Positions 33,540 to 45,321 of a DNA stretch of 64,000 bases are shown here, in pieces. Within the stretch, counting starts at the first letter, position 1, and each line of letters opens with the position of its first letter. The stretch is taken from positions 434,001 to 498,000 of the forward strand of contig CP038118.1 in NCBI GenBank assembly GCA_004519485.1, in the 5' to 3' direction. The notes below the pieces were generated by a model. That model ran no database searches, had not been told where the DNA came from, and saw only the letters and a program-made list of their open reading frames with translations. The DNA comes from Nannochloropsis oceanica. Taxonomy: Eukaryota > Sar > Eustigmatophyceae > Eustigmatales > Monodopsidaceae. The position numbers and the translations under genes were made by a program.

Positions 33540-36100
33540 TTAGCGTATCGCAGCAGGATGCTGCTGCTGCGGTTGCTGCAAATACTGGTCCAAGTACTTG
33601 AGCCACAGCGACGACGGCGATCCACTGCCTTCACTGTCCTCCGCCTCGCCACCCCCACTCCCTGTCCTTTTCAGCACACCCACCACCGAACGCAATGTAT
33701 CCTCCCCTAGCATCGCCGCCACTGCCTCCTCCTCCTCCATCTGCACCAGGACCTGTCCTGGGTTCTTTGCCAGCTCCTTAAGGCGGACCAAGGTCCTTAC
33801 CCTCTCCATTAACAACCCCCCCACATATGCAATCTTCTTGTCCAATCTCCGGATAGCTTCCTCCCCTGCTTCCTCCTCCTCCTCTTCCTCCTCGTCTTCC
33901 TCTTCCTGTCCCTCCTCCTCCTCTCCCTCCTCCGGGTTTTCGTCTTCTTTTTTCACTGGGATTTGTTCCTGGACTTCCTTTTTCGCTTGTCTACGTCTTC
34001 TCTTTCGCCCCTTTTTCCTCCTCGATCTCGCCTTCACTCTTCTCGGTGGCTGCTGTAGCCGCTGCTGTAGCCGCTGCTGCTGCCGTTGTTGTTGCGGCGC
34101 CGATGGCGGTGGCGGCAGCAGCTGGCTTTCCTCCACAAGAGCATTGAGGCGTGCTTGGAGGTCGTCTCTCCCGGGCCCTGTCTCCACCTGGACATCAAAT
34201 ATCCTCGTGCGCTCGCGCCAACGTGAACCCTCCCCTCCCTCCTTCCTTTCTCCTTCCTTGTCGTCGTCCAGATCTTGGCAAGGGGGAATTTTGTAATCGA
34301 TGACCAGGGGCTCAAGAGGCGAGAGATGCTCTGGAGGGAGATAGAGAACATGTATACATACGTGTAGAGAGAGAGGAAGGGAGAGAGAAAGAGAATGAAA
34401 TAAAGTTTTAAAAAAGAGGGGAAGGGAGAGTCGAAGGGAGGGTGAGTTGGTCGGTTTTCATTATGCTTTTTCTCACGGTCAACCCTCTATATAACCCTTT
34501 TCCCCACCTACATGCGCACCCCGCCCCCTACCTTCAAGTCTGCTTGCCAATGTTGACACATGCAGCTTTCCACTTCTCCCTTCCCCATCATCTTCTTCTC
34601 CTCCGCCTCCTCCTCCTTTTCCTCCGCCTCCTCCTCCTCCCCCCCTTTCCTCTTCCGTCCTCTCTTCCTCCAAGCCCCTTCCAAACAGTCGCCACAAGTC
34701 GTCGTCGCATTGGATCCACCCCGGCTCGGAATGGAGGAAGAGCTGCCTGGTCGCTATCAGTCCCAACAACGCTGCTTCCACTGTCTCTTGCCTTTCTTCC
34801 TTTCGCAGCCTCAACACCTTGCTCAGCTCGGGTGACAGTCGCCGTCGCCCCTGGTACTGCTGCTCCAGGTACTGGCGGCGGTCAAGGAGGATGCGGACTT
34901 TACAGGCGACGCCGTGGGCGGCTTGGTCTTGGAGGGGCTGGGAGAACTCCAGTCCGTCTGTTTCCTGGGCGTGGGCCGAGGGAGGCCGGATCCACTTGGA
35001 TGGAGATTGGGGTGAGGAAGAGGGGGGAAAGTGGGAGTGAGAGGACGCCTGGGGATGGGCAAAATTTGATGACTCTCGCGGGTTTTTTGGAGAGCAAGAG
35101 AGGGATGGCGAGGCAATAGAGTGTGAGGGGGGCTTGTGAAAGTATACAGCATGTAATCTCGCGTGCGATACACTAATGGGGGACGAAGAAAAAGAGAAAG
35201 AAAAGGGATGAAGAATTGATGAAAAAGTAAGCTTAATAAAAACGTACCATCAGCTGCAAAGCCGACGTGTCCTTACAACTCTACCCTCCCCCCCCCCTTT
35301 TTTTGCCCTCAGCCACCCCTACCTCAACTTCATTGCCTTCTTCCCCGCCCTCCCCGGCCACCGCCTCACCACCTCTGCGAGGGGCAATCTCCTGCTGAAG
35401 CCCCAAAACCGTCACCCTGTCAAAGAACTCCGTAAAGTAATAATGTGGACTAAATTGTCTAGCATCACTACCTACAGCTCCCGCACTTCCTGCCGCTTGC
35501 AGTACCCCTCCCTCGATTCGCAACACCAACGCCGGCCCTCCTTTCCCCCCTCCTCCATCTCTTCCTCCTCGCCCATCATTACCGCTGCCGTCACCACCAC
35601 GACTACGGCTGCCGATTACGCTTTCTTTTGACGACAAGGACGACGAAGGAGAAATCATAAGGCGGACAAAACGGTGATGGACGTATATGCGCAATGTCTG
35701 CGTAGCAGGGGCAACGTCTGGTCCCCCCATGTGCTGTGTACTCAACCTGCGTTTACGCAGCAATTTGTACTGCAAGTCCCGCTCAAATCTGTCCAAGCGC
35801 GCCAACCGAGTGGCCTGCGCAGGGAAAAACTTTTGAAGCTGTGTGCATGCGAGTTCGTGCCCATAGCGGGGAGGGTTGTTTGAGAAGGGGAGGGAGGAGA
35901 GGTCGGCAGCACACACAACACCATTATAGCTGTCTAAATATAGTACTCACCGCTCTCCAGCAGTCGTTCTCCGCCTTGTCACACACCTGCAACATCGTCG
36001 TCTCCTCGGGTTTACCGCCCACCGCCTCGCTTTTCTTACTATGCCGGTGCCTCGCTCTGTGTTGTGGGATGTGTTTTGTGTTGATGATGAGAGGAGGCAT
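33540..36100 (-). CDS. SMARCD: SMARCD/BAF60/SWP73 subunit of a SWI/SNF remodeller
   Basis: Five-exon model: complement(join(33540..34330, 34532..35048, 35248..35280, 35323..35838, 35951..36100)), 668 residues (animal SMARCD about 500). Junction phases 0, 0, 0 and 1 agree. Blocks in family order: LARLDRFERDLQYKLLRKRR, LRIYVHHRF, ALVLRIEGGVLQ, HYYFTEFFDRVTVLGL, QETDGLEF, ACKVRILLDRRQYLEQQYQG, a divergent SWIB core (RLSPELSKVL, EAALLGLIATRQLFL, IQCDDDLWRLFG, EEHLSPLEPLVIDYKIP), RIFDVQVETG, and RRLDKKIAYVGGLLMERVRT. SMARCD tethers transcription factors to BAF/RSC-type complexes. Odd points are a 42-nt intron (35281-35322), an 11-codon exon, and Gly, acidic and Gln/Arg-rich insertions. The first exon (MPPLIINTKH) is preceded by an in-frame TGA, which supports that start. 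Confidence 0.82.
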
Positions 36101-36163
36101 ATTAAGTCAGCTAAGTGTGAGCCAATAGAGGCCTCTTGGTACCGCAAGAGAGATACCTTTGAC

Positions 36164-36695
36164 TTATTTCACCTTCGTGCCCTTCATGTAAGCCCAGCAA
36201 AGTAGAGGCGAGGCGGCTGCTTCCTTCTTCTCTTTTTGCGCGAGCCCCCCATGCAGCAGGAGTTCTTCTGGCTGCTGATCCATGGCCTGGACAGCAGTGG
36301 TAATATCGGCGCTTGGATGTCCTCCAAACAAACAATACGCTTTGCCGGAGAGAATATGGCGTGTTAGGTAATTGTTAGACTAGGCGGTGCATGATTACAC
36401 GCTGTCTTTGCGGCTTTCTGTCCCCAAAATCTATTATCATCCTCATACCCTCGTACAACCACACCAAACACACCACAAACAGGTGTCCCGCCCTCATCCA
36501 CCCACCTGCCTTGCATCCAAACACCTGGATGTCTGCGGGATGACTTGGTGGACATTGTCGACTGCCGGATGGAACCGAGGCTGAGGGGGCCAAATCAAAG
36601 AAAAATGGTCTGTTGCTACTTCTTCTTTGGGATGTGCCGCTGGATGTGCAGACCCTTGTTACGCCCCTCCTGCCGCCTCCACAACAACCTTCCAT
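36164..36695 (-). CDS. small unknown protein with a 7-nt first coding exon
   Basis: Model: complement(join(36164..36379, 36506..36654, 36689..36695)), 123 residues. The first coding exon is ATGGAAG, followed by a GTTGTT donor; the next exons join in phase 1 and phase 0 (GTGGGT donor, CCTAG acceptor). The product has no long hydrophobic segment and a protein-like composition (DHFSLIWPPQPRFHPAVDN, KAYCLFGGHPSADITTAV, EELLLHGGLAQKEKKEAA), ending LLCWAYMKGTKVK. It lies just upstream of the SMARCD-like gene on the same strand, so it might instead be spliced into it, but the phases do not support that with good sites. Family not recognised. The two larger exons are better supported than the first. 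Confidence 0.5.
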
Positions 36696-37058
36696 ATATC
36701 GAGTATGGGGAATGATCGAGATGCATGTTTGCGTATAGAGCTCGAGGCAGGCGGCCACGGACCGTAGTCACGGTTGACGAATGAGAGAAGACGCCGCCGG
36801 GCTTCTGACCTCACATACGGACAATTGACACAGCAGCCTCTCACCCATGCCTAATCTCGCACCACTAACAAAATACTAACAGGGAGCCCTTTTTAGCTGG
36901 ATCAAAGCAAGGGTTAGAACAGCTCGGTCCACGTGCGAGAAGAGTGGAGGAAGAGGAGGAGGAGGCAGTCTCGACCACCATCCTGCCAAAGGGAAACCAC
37001 GCAGCAGTGCTGCCGTCTGTCTGCCTTCGCACTCACGCTAGCGCCTCCCGCCGGCTGA
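36696..37058. other. divergent intergenic region
   Basis: Upstream of casein kinase 1 on one side and of the small unknown gene on the other. It may hold an unresolved first exon of the kinase. A GAG/GGA run occurs near 36950-36970. Confidence 0.35.
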
Positions 37059-38558
37059 TATCTCGAGCCGTTTTTTCCTCTTTTTGCCGCCGCGCCCGCA
37101 ACCATAGAGGACCAGCCGTTATACCCGCAGGCGGCGCAGCAGTTAGACCTCCCGCACGGGCTCGTCTCGGGACTTATCGGCACGACCGGTGGTGCTCAGA
37201 GCAGTAACCGGCGCGCCCAAGCAGGACAGACATCGTTGTCTGCCCAATACGCAGGAGGAATCCTGCCGATCCCAGGTACGGGGGCAGCAGCCGCAGCCGG
37301 AACCGGTGGCGGAGGAGGCGCCAGCACCACGGCGTCGTCCTCAGCAGCAGCAGCGGCGGCAGCCTCGGGGGGGATGGACCTGCGGGTAAACAAGAAGTAC
37401 CGTCTGAGCAGGAAGATTGGAAGCGGTTCTTTCGGAGACATTTATTTGGGGGTGAACGTCACAACGGGCGAGGAGGTTGCTATCAAGCTGGAGAGCGTCA
37501 AGACCAAGCACCCGCAGTTGCTGTACGAATCCAAGATCTACCGGATTCTGTATGGTGGGGTCGGCATCCCCAACGTGCGCTGGTTCGGGGTGGAGGGTGA
37601 CTACAATGTCATGGTCCTGGACCTGCTCGGGCCCTCACTGGAGGACCTGTTCAATTACTGCGGGCGTCGGTTCAACCTCAAGACCGTGCTCCTCCTCGCC
37701 CAGCAGCTGCTCTCCCGACTGGAGTTTCTGCATACCAAGAGCTTCATCCACAGGGACGTGAAGCCCGACAATTTCCTGATCGGACTGGGCCGGCACCATA
37801 ACACTGTCTACATCATCGACTTTGGCCTGGCCAAGCGCTACCGAGACCCCCGCACGCACAAGCACATCGCCTACCGAGAACACAAGAACCTGACCGGCAC
37901 GGCCCGCTACGCCTCCATCAACACTCACATCGGTATCGAGCAGTCTCGTCGCGACGACCTGGAATCGCTAGGCTACGTGATCATGTACTTTTTGCGTGGC
38001 TCTCTCCCCTGGCAAGGCCTCAAGGCCAACACCAAGAAGCAGAAGTACGAGCGCATCCTGGAGCGCAAGATGGCCACATCGCCCGAGCAGCTGTGCAAGG
38101 GTTTCCCCTCTGAATTTCGCTCTTACTTCGAGTACTGTCGAGCCCTGCGCTTTGATGACCGGCCCGACTACTCCTATTTAAAGCGACTCTTTTCCGAGCT
38201 CTTCCTAAGGAAGGCCTTCACGGACGACGCCATGTTCGATTGGACCATCCTCAACATGCAGCAGGAGCGCAGCCGCCAGCAGCAGCAGCAGCAGCAGCAG
38301 CAGGAGGAGCAGCAGCAGCAGGCGCGGGGGGAAATGGGAGAAGGAGGGAAAGCGGAAGGCGCAACCGCTTTAGGGGAGGGAGGAGGGAAGGAAGGACTAT
38401 CGGCAGGAGAGGACGGGAAGGCAAGGGGAAAGGAAGGGGGGATAGTCCGACTAGATGGCAAGGGAGGAGGAGGGGAGGAGGAAGTGCAGGATGGAGGATT
38501 AGCTGCGGGGATGGGACGGCGGCGGGGCATCTTGTCAAGACAAGACGATCCCACTTAG
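37059..38558 (+). CDS. CK1: casein kinase 1 (CK1 delta/epsilon/alpha type)
   Basis: The kinase part starts at the in-frame ATG 37374 ([16 protein letters not shown]). The frame is open back to 37059 with protein-like sequence ([29 protein letters not shown]) but has no ATG, so an upstream exon probably supplies the start. Domain features from 37374: IGSGSFG loop at residues 15-21, catalytic K38, HRDVKPDN with catalytic Asp, DFGLAKRY, the CK1 signature [21 protein letters not shown] in place of APE, and the CK1 end block [11 protein letters not shown]1 kinases are constitutive Ser/Thr kinases that prefer primed acidic sites and act in Wnt-, clock- and trafficking-type pathways in other eukaryotes. 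The C-terminal tail is Gln-rich then Gly/Glu/Lys-rich, without a prenyl motif. The N-terminal extension includes Ala/Gly repeats. Confidence 0.93.
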   Translation, partial: YLEPFFPLFAAAPATIEDQPLYPQAAQQLDLPHGLVSGLIGTTGGAQSSNRRAQAGQTSLSAQYAGGILPIPGTGAAAAAGTGGGGGASTTASSSAAAAAAASGGMDLRVNKKYRLSRKIGSGSFGDIYLGVNVTTGEEVAIKLESVKTKHPQLLYESKIYRILYGGVGIPNVRWFGVEGDYNVMVLDLLGPSLEDLFNYCGRRFNLKTVLLLAQQLLSRLEFLHTKSFIHRDVKPDNFLIGLGRHHNTVYIIDFGLAKRYRDPRTHKHIAYREHKNLTGTARYASINTHIGIEQSRRDDLESLGYVIMYFLRGSLPWQGLKANTKKQKYERILERKMATSPEQLCKGFPSEFRSYFEYCRALRFDDRPDYSYLKRLFSELFLRKAFTDDAMFDWTILNMQQERSRQQQQQQQQQEEQQQQARGEMGEGGKAEGATALGEGGGKEGLSAGEDGKARGKEGGIVRLDGKGGGGEEEVQDGGLAAGMGRRRGILSRQDDPT

Positions 38559-38807
38559 AGGCATGCTAGAGTTTGGTCGCGCTACCTGTCGTCTCGGCGT
38601 GTGGAAAGAAAACATGTGTGTGATTCCAGTGCAGGTAGAAAAAAGGGAAGGTAAGAGAGGGTAGCAACCGGCAGCAGCAGATATTGCAATAACAGCCGTA
38701 GTTGCATCGGGAAAAGCAGTACCAGCAGCAACCAGGCTCGAGTGGCGCTAGATAGAAGAAACATACGTCCAGAGGGAGGATGAGGGAGGGAGCGAGTTGA
38801 GGCTAGG

Positions 38808-38955
<148 letters not shown>

Positions 38956-39663
38956 TGTGCGCATTTCTTGTGTGTTCCAACTGGTAGACTGAAGAAGAGG
39001 AAAAAGTCGTCTTGTCTTACTTCTTGCTCTCTTTTGGGCTGCGAAAGAGTTACATACAGACAGAAGGAGGAGAGGAACAAGAGAGTGCGAACAGAGAGAA
39101 AATCGGGTGCGATAGGACTGATGCGTCGAGTGGATAGCGGTGGATGGTAGGCAAATATGAAGGAAGCTCGCGTGCGGGCTTTCCATTTGTGGGTGGGAAA
39201 AATAAAATAATCACAATGCACAATATGCAAGCATGCCCGCTACTCGCTGCTGCTGCTGCTGCTGCTGCTATTGTCTTTCCCTCTCCACGCCGGTGGAGAG
39301 GTGGAAGGGAGGAAGAGAGGAGACGTAGGAATCGCGGGATAGGGAGGAGGGAAACAACACGAGGGGGATGGCAGCGAAAGGAATATAGAGATAAAGTGAG
39401 GTTTATTTCCATACCCTCAGGCCAGCAGGTGCGGGGAAAGAGATGGAGGTGAAAGATGGCATTGGGCTTGGATGAAAAACGACGGAGAAAGAGTCAATTA
39501 GGAGCTTGGTGGGTCGACAGAAAGAGTGGCAAGGTGGGGGACAGCCCCGAAGAGAAGAAGAGGGGCAAGACTAGGAAAAGGTCTAAGAAAAGTAGGAGAA
39601 GCGGCCAACTAGGATGGTGTAAAAAGGAAGGGCGGCGGAAGGAGCGATTTGCACAAGGAAAGA

Positions 39664-39783
39664 ACAACCCGAAAAGAGAGATGAAACAAGTCGCTTTCTC
39701 ATTGCCTATCATTTTCCTCCTGAACAATCCCAAAAGAGAGATGAAATCATTTGTCCTCTCGTTGTCAATCAGTTTCCTCCTCA
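39664..39783. repeat. two-copy 60-bp tandem repeat
   Basis: Two adjacent 60-bp units that share AAAAGAGAGATGAAA near their starts and TTTCCTCCT at their ends, differing at about a dozen positions. On the + strand both read NNPKREMK then a hydrophobic stretch. Confidence 0.8.
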
Positions 39784-40138
39784 CTCTTAGTTCATTCTTT
39801 TTGTGTTGGATGATGGTGTGCCGCTGATGCTTTGGCCTCTTTTTTATCATACTTTCGTCTGTTTCTTTTTCTTGTTATATTGTGATTGTACGAGAGTAAT
39901 GGAAGGGATAACTTTATGAAATATAAGGCGTCTCTCTCAAGTCCGTGGCAGATCCCGCCATCAATGTACACGACCTCTTCTTCCTCTTTTTGACTACTGA
40001 TTCCTTATGCTTCTCTTTTCCCTCACTTGATTGCTTCTTCTGTTTGCATACCACGGTCACAGAAAGACTCAATTTCCGCAACACTCATTTTTTCACATCG
40101 CATCTCACATCCTTCTACCCTTCCTTTCCCCCTCCTTG

Positions 40139-41459
40139 TTATTTTGAGCCCAACCGATGACCACCCTTCCCACCGGGTGGCCCTCCCAAAATATTAGATG
40201 ACGACGAGGACCCCTGCGAGGACAACAAGGCCGATTGACTCGTGCTCCTCCCTCCTCCCACTGGTGCTGCTGCAGGCACTCCTGTTGGTGCCGCCTTCCC
40301 TCCCAACCGATGCCCCTTGCCTGCTTCCATTTTTGAGAAGGCAGTGACCCCACCACTTGTAGCAACAGGTCCGCCCGTACCAGCAGGATCCCCATCCGCG
40401 CCAGCCGTGGCACTCCCCCCTCCCCACAGCGACATGATTCTCCCTCCAGCTGTTGCGTTCGCTGCTCCAAAACCCGTAGTGCTACTGCTGCTGCTACTGC
40501 TGCTTGAGGCGTCGACTGGCACGCTGGTGCGATAGTAATGAACAAACATAGGATGCCTGGCAGCGTTGCCCGATCGGGCGGCCTTAAACACCCCCCAGGT
40601 GGAGTACAGGATAAAAATAGCAAGAAAAAGAGTCATTGTATAGTTAGCTGCCCCCCTGGAAAAACCCCAAAACCCATAGCATAGCAACCCCAAACCGATG
40701 GGCATAGAAATCCCTGCCGTTATGAGCGCCGCCTTGTTTACTTCTACTTTGCACAAAGCGAAAAAATCGACGAGAATGCGGGAGGCGTCCAGGGGGTAGG
40801 CGGGGATCAACAGGTTGAAGAGAAACAGGCAGATATTCAAAAAGCCGGCGGAGACGCAGACATTGGTCCAGAAGCAGGGTTGAGAGTTGAAAAGATCGCA
40901 CGGGATGGCTAAAGGGGATGGGGGAGAGAAGAGAGAGGAGGTTGAGGATTGCGTTGGATGGAACAAACCCTCAATAATGACACACACAACCCTCGTACGT
41001 ACTCATAATATTGAAGGGTCCCCTTACAACCGCCGCGACAATTCCATACCAAATAGCGCACATCGGCACGTGCGTCAACGGGCCAGCAAACGACACCCAC
41101 AAGTCCTCCTTCGGGCCCTGCTCATGCGTGACTTCCGCAAAACCCCCAAGGGGCCACAGAGTAATACAATGGCATTTCCCACTGTACTGAATGGCGGCGT
41201 AACTATGCCCGAGCTCGTGGGCAAACACTGTCACGAATAAGATGAGCACATCGATGATAAACCGAAAACCAATGTAAGTCCCTCCATACGCCAGGCCGGA
41301 CAGCAAGCTCAAGACCCAGAAAATGGGGAGCAGGAAATGAAGCTTGACCGGCACCACCTGCCCCTTGAGATGAATCGTGCCCATTTGCCATGCCCATTGC
41401 TTCGGGAAGGGATTGTCCGCAACGCCAGCCGGGTTGTTGCCCGTGCCAGTGCGGTTCAT
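40139..41459 (-). CDS. site-2-protease-like M50 membrane metallopeptidase
   Basis: Model: complement(join(40139..40908, 41003..41459)), 408 residues; phase-1 junction, GTACGT donor, CCCTTTAG acceptor. The start MNRTGTGNNPAGVAD is the first ATG; the upstream open frame begins with TTG. FAHELGHSYAA (residues 79-89) is the zinc-binding HExxH in a membrane helix. LWPLGGFAEV follows as in S2P family members. After the intron FLFNLLIPAYPLDASRIL matches the second conserved motif, whose Asp supplies the third zinc ligand; the usual LDG is LDA here. Further hydrophobic segments are LFLAIFILYSTWGVF and LLCYGFWGF, for about six spans. S2P-type enzymes cut membrane proteins within the bilayer. Substrate unknown. 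The C-terminal 120 residues are Ser/Gly/Ala-rich. No clear plastid signal. Confidence 0.83.
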
Positions 41460-42729
41460 GATGAGGGGCGTGTTACTGGCCGTGGCTGAATAGGGGACTT
41501 GGGTGAAAAGAAAACCGCGGAGAAGTAAGAATAGACAGGCTTCTGAGTATACTGTGATGGTGACAGGTTCGAGAAAAGAGATGAGCGTCGGTATTGTGCG
41601 CTTGGACGTCGTAGCGCGGGAAGCGATAGCAGAACAACCCAGAGCACGACGAAGCAAGGCCCAGAAGCAGCTTTAGTTTGCGCCTGTCAAGTATGCGGTG
41701 GGAGGAATAGAAGGAGCGTGCGACAGCTCCGAGGCAACAAAGTGCTGGTTGTGGGTTGTGCGCATTGAAGGATCAATGGGACTCGGCGTTTGAGGGGTAT
41801 GCTATGCACTGTTTCGGGGAGAAGGCATAACTTGGGCATCATCTCTCTATGCTTCGAAGAGCGACGTCGCCATATGTCCGTTGCCAATTTATTCCACGCA
41901 CCCCCCTCGCCACAAAACACCAACACAGGGACTGCCGCAAGACAATATCGCCTCAGTCCAGCAATACTCCGTCCTGTGCGTTGATTGATAGCAGCCTGCA
42001 CGGCCGTGCATCACCTGAGGCCGACAACGATGCCTGCGATAGCCCAAACCGTGCACGGCTCCGTTCTTTGATGGCCCGTGCGACACGACACCTCGTACAT
42101 CTCACAAGTCTTGCACCCGGCCCCTATAAAGCACCCCAACTTCTTATGATGTCCACCTTTTCTATCTCTTTCCTCCCACCCACGCCTCCATACAGCGCTT
42201 GACCTAGCTCGAGACCTCACCAATTAGAAGACAACAGCAATCGCCATCTTTTGAACCCTGGCCACAACCGCAGCAGCAGTGCCAGTTACCGCAGCCTCCA
42301 CTGTCCCCTGTATCGCAGAACCAAGAGGAAGCAGAGTAGTAGTAATGGCGCTTTATATCTTATTTGAGCCGGGCCGTTGTCAAAAAGCGTGGCCACGAAG
42401 ATAATGTTGTGAGAAAGGGTACCAAGCACAAGAGAACTCGTGATAAAAGGATGCTCTCGCACTCTTTTGATGGAACACCAGAAATCTGTGACTTTCCTCT
42501 GCACAAATTTAGTCTGATTTGCCGACGCAGAGAGACTAGTAATCATATCACGTGCCTGAAATAAAGCAAACAACACCGACAACCATGCGAGGATTCAGTT
42601 TCAATTTCCATTTCATTGTGACATAATTTTGACCAAGAGGGTGACACTTTCTGCCTCCCTCAAACTATTTTTACAATCCCGCCTTTCTTCTTTGCTAGTG
42701 CGTCAGCACGGTCACGAGCTCTCACTTTC
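41460..42729. other. intergenic, no supported gene
   Basis: About 1.27 kb between the peptidase start and the MATE stop, both on the - strand. Small frames on both strands (for example 41849-42202 + and 42286-42582 -) show no family features or closed splice model. It contains the promoter of the peptidase gene. Confidence 0.4.
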
Positions 42730-44248
42730 TTACACCTTGTCAATACCACCTTTAGTATAATGTTCCAACCCCACCCGAGCGGCTGCTTCCACCCCTCCCT
42801 CCCTCTCCATCTTCTCCTGCTCTACTGTTGCCTCCCATGCCTGCTCAAGTTTCTGATCGGTACAGGCATTTAAAGCCCTCCTGGCCTCTGCAGCAAAATC
42901 CAGCTGGGACAATGCCCTTAGGTACAAGAGAGAAATCAAAGCCAGACCCTGGAAGGTGTATTACCAGTCATCGTGTGAGAGGAGTCAAGAGAGAGAGAGC
43001 ATTAATAAGGAAAAGGGAGAAGGAAACTGAAGCTCCGCAGATAGAGGCACAGCTTCCCTCCCTCACTCCCTCACTCCTCTTACCATGACGAAGCCCCACC
43101 AAATCCCATACACGCCCAAATCAAAATAGAAGGCCAAAAGCGCCCCGCCGGGCAGCCCTAGCACCCAAAAGCCACCCAAGTTGAGCAATGCAACACGCGT
43201 CTGTCGCCCCATCCCGCGAAGAACACCGGCGGAGACACCCTGTGGTGTCAAAGAGTGGACAAAGAGAGGCAGAGAGTCCGCGCAATGGTAGAGGTGTGAG
43301 GCGGAAAAACCGTGGATAGATGGAGGGACGGAAACGAGCAAGAATACGACAACAGAACGTCTGATCAATCCTGAGGAGATGCCTAGGAGGAGAGAAAGCA
43401 AAACTTTTTCCTCCCGCCCTCCCTACCTCCCAGGCTGATCGGCTGCTGCTTACCTGAAAGCCATCGAAGACCTGGTAGAGGGCCATGATCGGACACAGCT
43501 GCGACACGATCTTCACCACCTTGGCGTCGGGCGTAAAGATGTTGCCAAGCACCCTGTAGGAGTGTGTGTATTTGCGAGTCATTGATCCCTCCGCTTCTTT
43601 TCTTCTCTTTTCACGTCACTTATATTTTTCCACTTCACCTACCCGCGCAGTAAAACAAGCACCATCCCACACAGCAACATGGTCGCCACGCCGATCACCA
43701 GACAGATTTTGGCGGCCAATCGCGCTTGCGTCGGTCGTTGAGCCCCTAACAGATTGCCCACACGGATGGAGGCGGCGATGGAGATGGCAAGGGGCACTAA
43801 CGGGAGGAAGGAAGGAAGGAGGGAGGGAGGGAGGAAAAAGAGGCATGAATGAAAAGTCGGTACCGCCTGCTTTTATTTTCCACACTACCCATGCACCGGT
43901 GCCCTTCTCTGAACTCACCAGTCAAATAAGTGAAGGCCGAGATGGACATCATGGACTGATGGGCGTCGAGTGCTTCCGTTCCAAATTGTGCAGCAAAGGA
44001 AGTGGTGAAATCAAAGCTCCACGCCTCTAGCCCCACCATGAATCCGCCGGGCACAGCCAGGCGCATAAACCGCCAGAGGGCTTCTCTGAAGAGGACCTTG
44101 CCTGCAACAGCAGCAGCAGTGTCTGCAGTGGGCGCTGAAGGCGGGAGGGAGTTGGGGACGGAAGAGAAAGCGGAAGAAGAGGAAGGACTGTCTAACGACG
44201 AGGAAGACAACAACAAGGGTTGCCGCAACGATTCGTCTTCCGCGGCGG

Positions 44249-44286
<38 letters not shown>

Positions 44287-45321
44287 CTGCTGGTGCTACA
44301 ACTACTTTTGCTACTGCCACCATTACCATTTACACCAGTCCTGTGCTGCTGCTGTGGCCACTGCTTCCCCGACAAAATGTCGTCTGATTCCTTCCCCCTC
44401 ACGCCTTCTCCCTCCAGACATGTCTGCCCCTGCACCGATTGCGGGTGTGCCTCAGGCATCAAGAAATAGTAGTATATGGCAGTCAACAAACAGGTGAGGA
44501 TTCGGCTGGTTGAGGTCGCGAGAGGTGACCCAGGGAAACCCATGTCAAGCGCGTATATGAACAAATAGTTCCCTCCGACATTCAGGAAATTGGCCAGGAG
44601 CATGATGTATAGCGAAGGCATAAGCACATTGCGGGCCTGCATGGATTTTTGCATCGTCACAAACATACATAAAGGCCAGAGGCCGGGGAGGAGGAGTTTG
44701 GTGTATTGACCGGCGAGGTGAGCGAGGTGCTCGTCCTGGCGAAGGACCGTGTGGATGACCCACTCGCCGTACTGGAAGATGATCATGGCGGGGAGTGAGA
44801 GAAGCGTCATGAGCAAGTAGCCGATCCGGGTCCAGTACTCGCATGCGGCATAGTCTCGAGCACCGAATGCTTGTGCCACCAATGTGTCCACTGCTGAAGC
44901 TGCTCCAGCCAAGAAAAACCAAGCCAGGTTGAAGAGTGTCGTGCCTGCACGATGATATAAAGTGTACGTCGGGGTAATGTGAGCATCGTAAAAGTGCGGG
45001 ACGGCGTACCTCCGTCCTGTCCATAATTCTTCTCGATCATGCAAGGGCGAGATTGTCATTTATTCGACTCCCGCCGATATGCACCTTTCCGCTTCCTTTT
45101 GCCCTTCGTTCCCACACTTCCCCCCTCTCATCTCACTTACCTAGTGCCGAAGCAGCAAGTTCATCCACCCCTATTCTGCCCAAAATAATTTGGTCCTCAA
45201 TCTGCAGGGACATCAACAAAGCATTCGTTAATGCGATCGGCCAGAGGACGCTCCAAATGTGCTTGACTTCATCTTTGACTTCCCGGGTCCACCATTTCCG
45301 GGGGAGAAAAGTCATTGTCAT
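42730..45321 (-). CDS. MATE family efflux transporter
   Basis: Six-exon model: complement(join(42730..42948, 43084..43239, 43454..43553, 43643..43796, 43919..44944, 45141..45321)), 611 residues; phases 1, 1, 2, 0 and 0 all agree. About twelve hydrophobic segments. Family blocks: EVKHIWSVLWPIALTNALLM, DELAASALG, LFNLAWFFLAGAASAVDTLV, AQAFGARDYAACEYW, the VPLAISIAASIRVGNLLGAQ motif rebuilt across the 43797-43918 intron, FDGFQGVSAGVLRGMGRQ, and YGIWWGF. MATE proteins export organic cations, metabolites or citrate using H+ or Na+ gradients at plasma or vacuole membranes. A cytosolic Ser-rich loop of about 130 residues (44130-44440) between the two halves is unusually long. The start at 45321 (MTMTFLPRKWW) is the first ATG; upstream sequence stays open for at least 14 codons. 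Substrate unknown. Confidence 0.9.

Noticed and set aside
39456-39827. 123-codon Lys/Arg-rich frame as a gene
   Set aside because: Composition follows local purine bias and a tandem duplication; no family, no splice or start support. Kept as a finding only.
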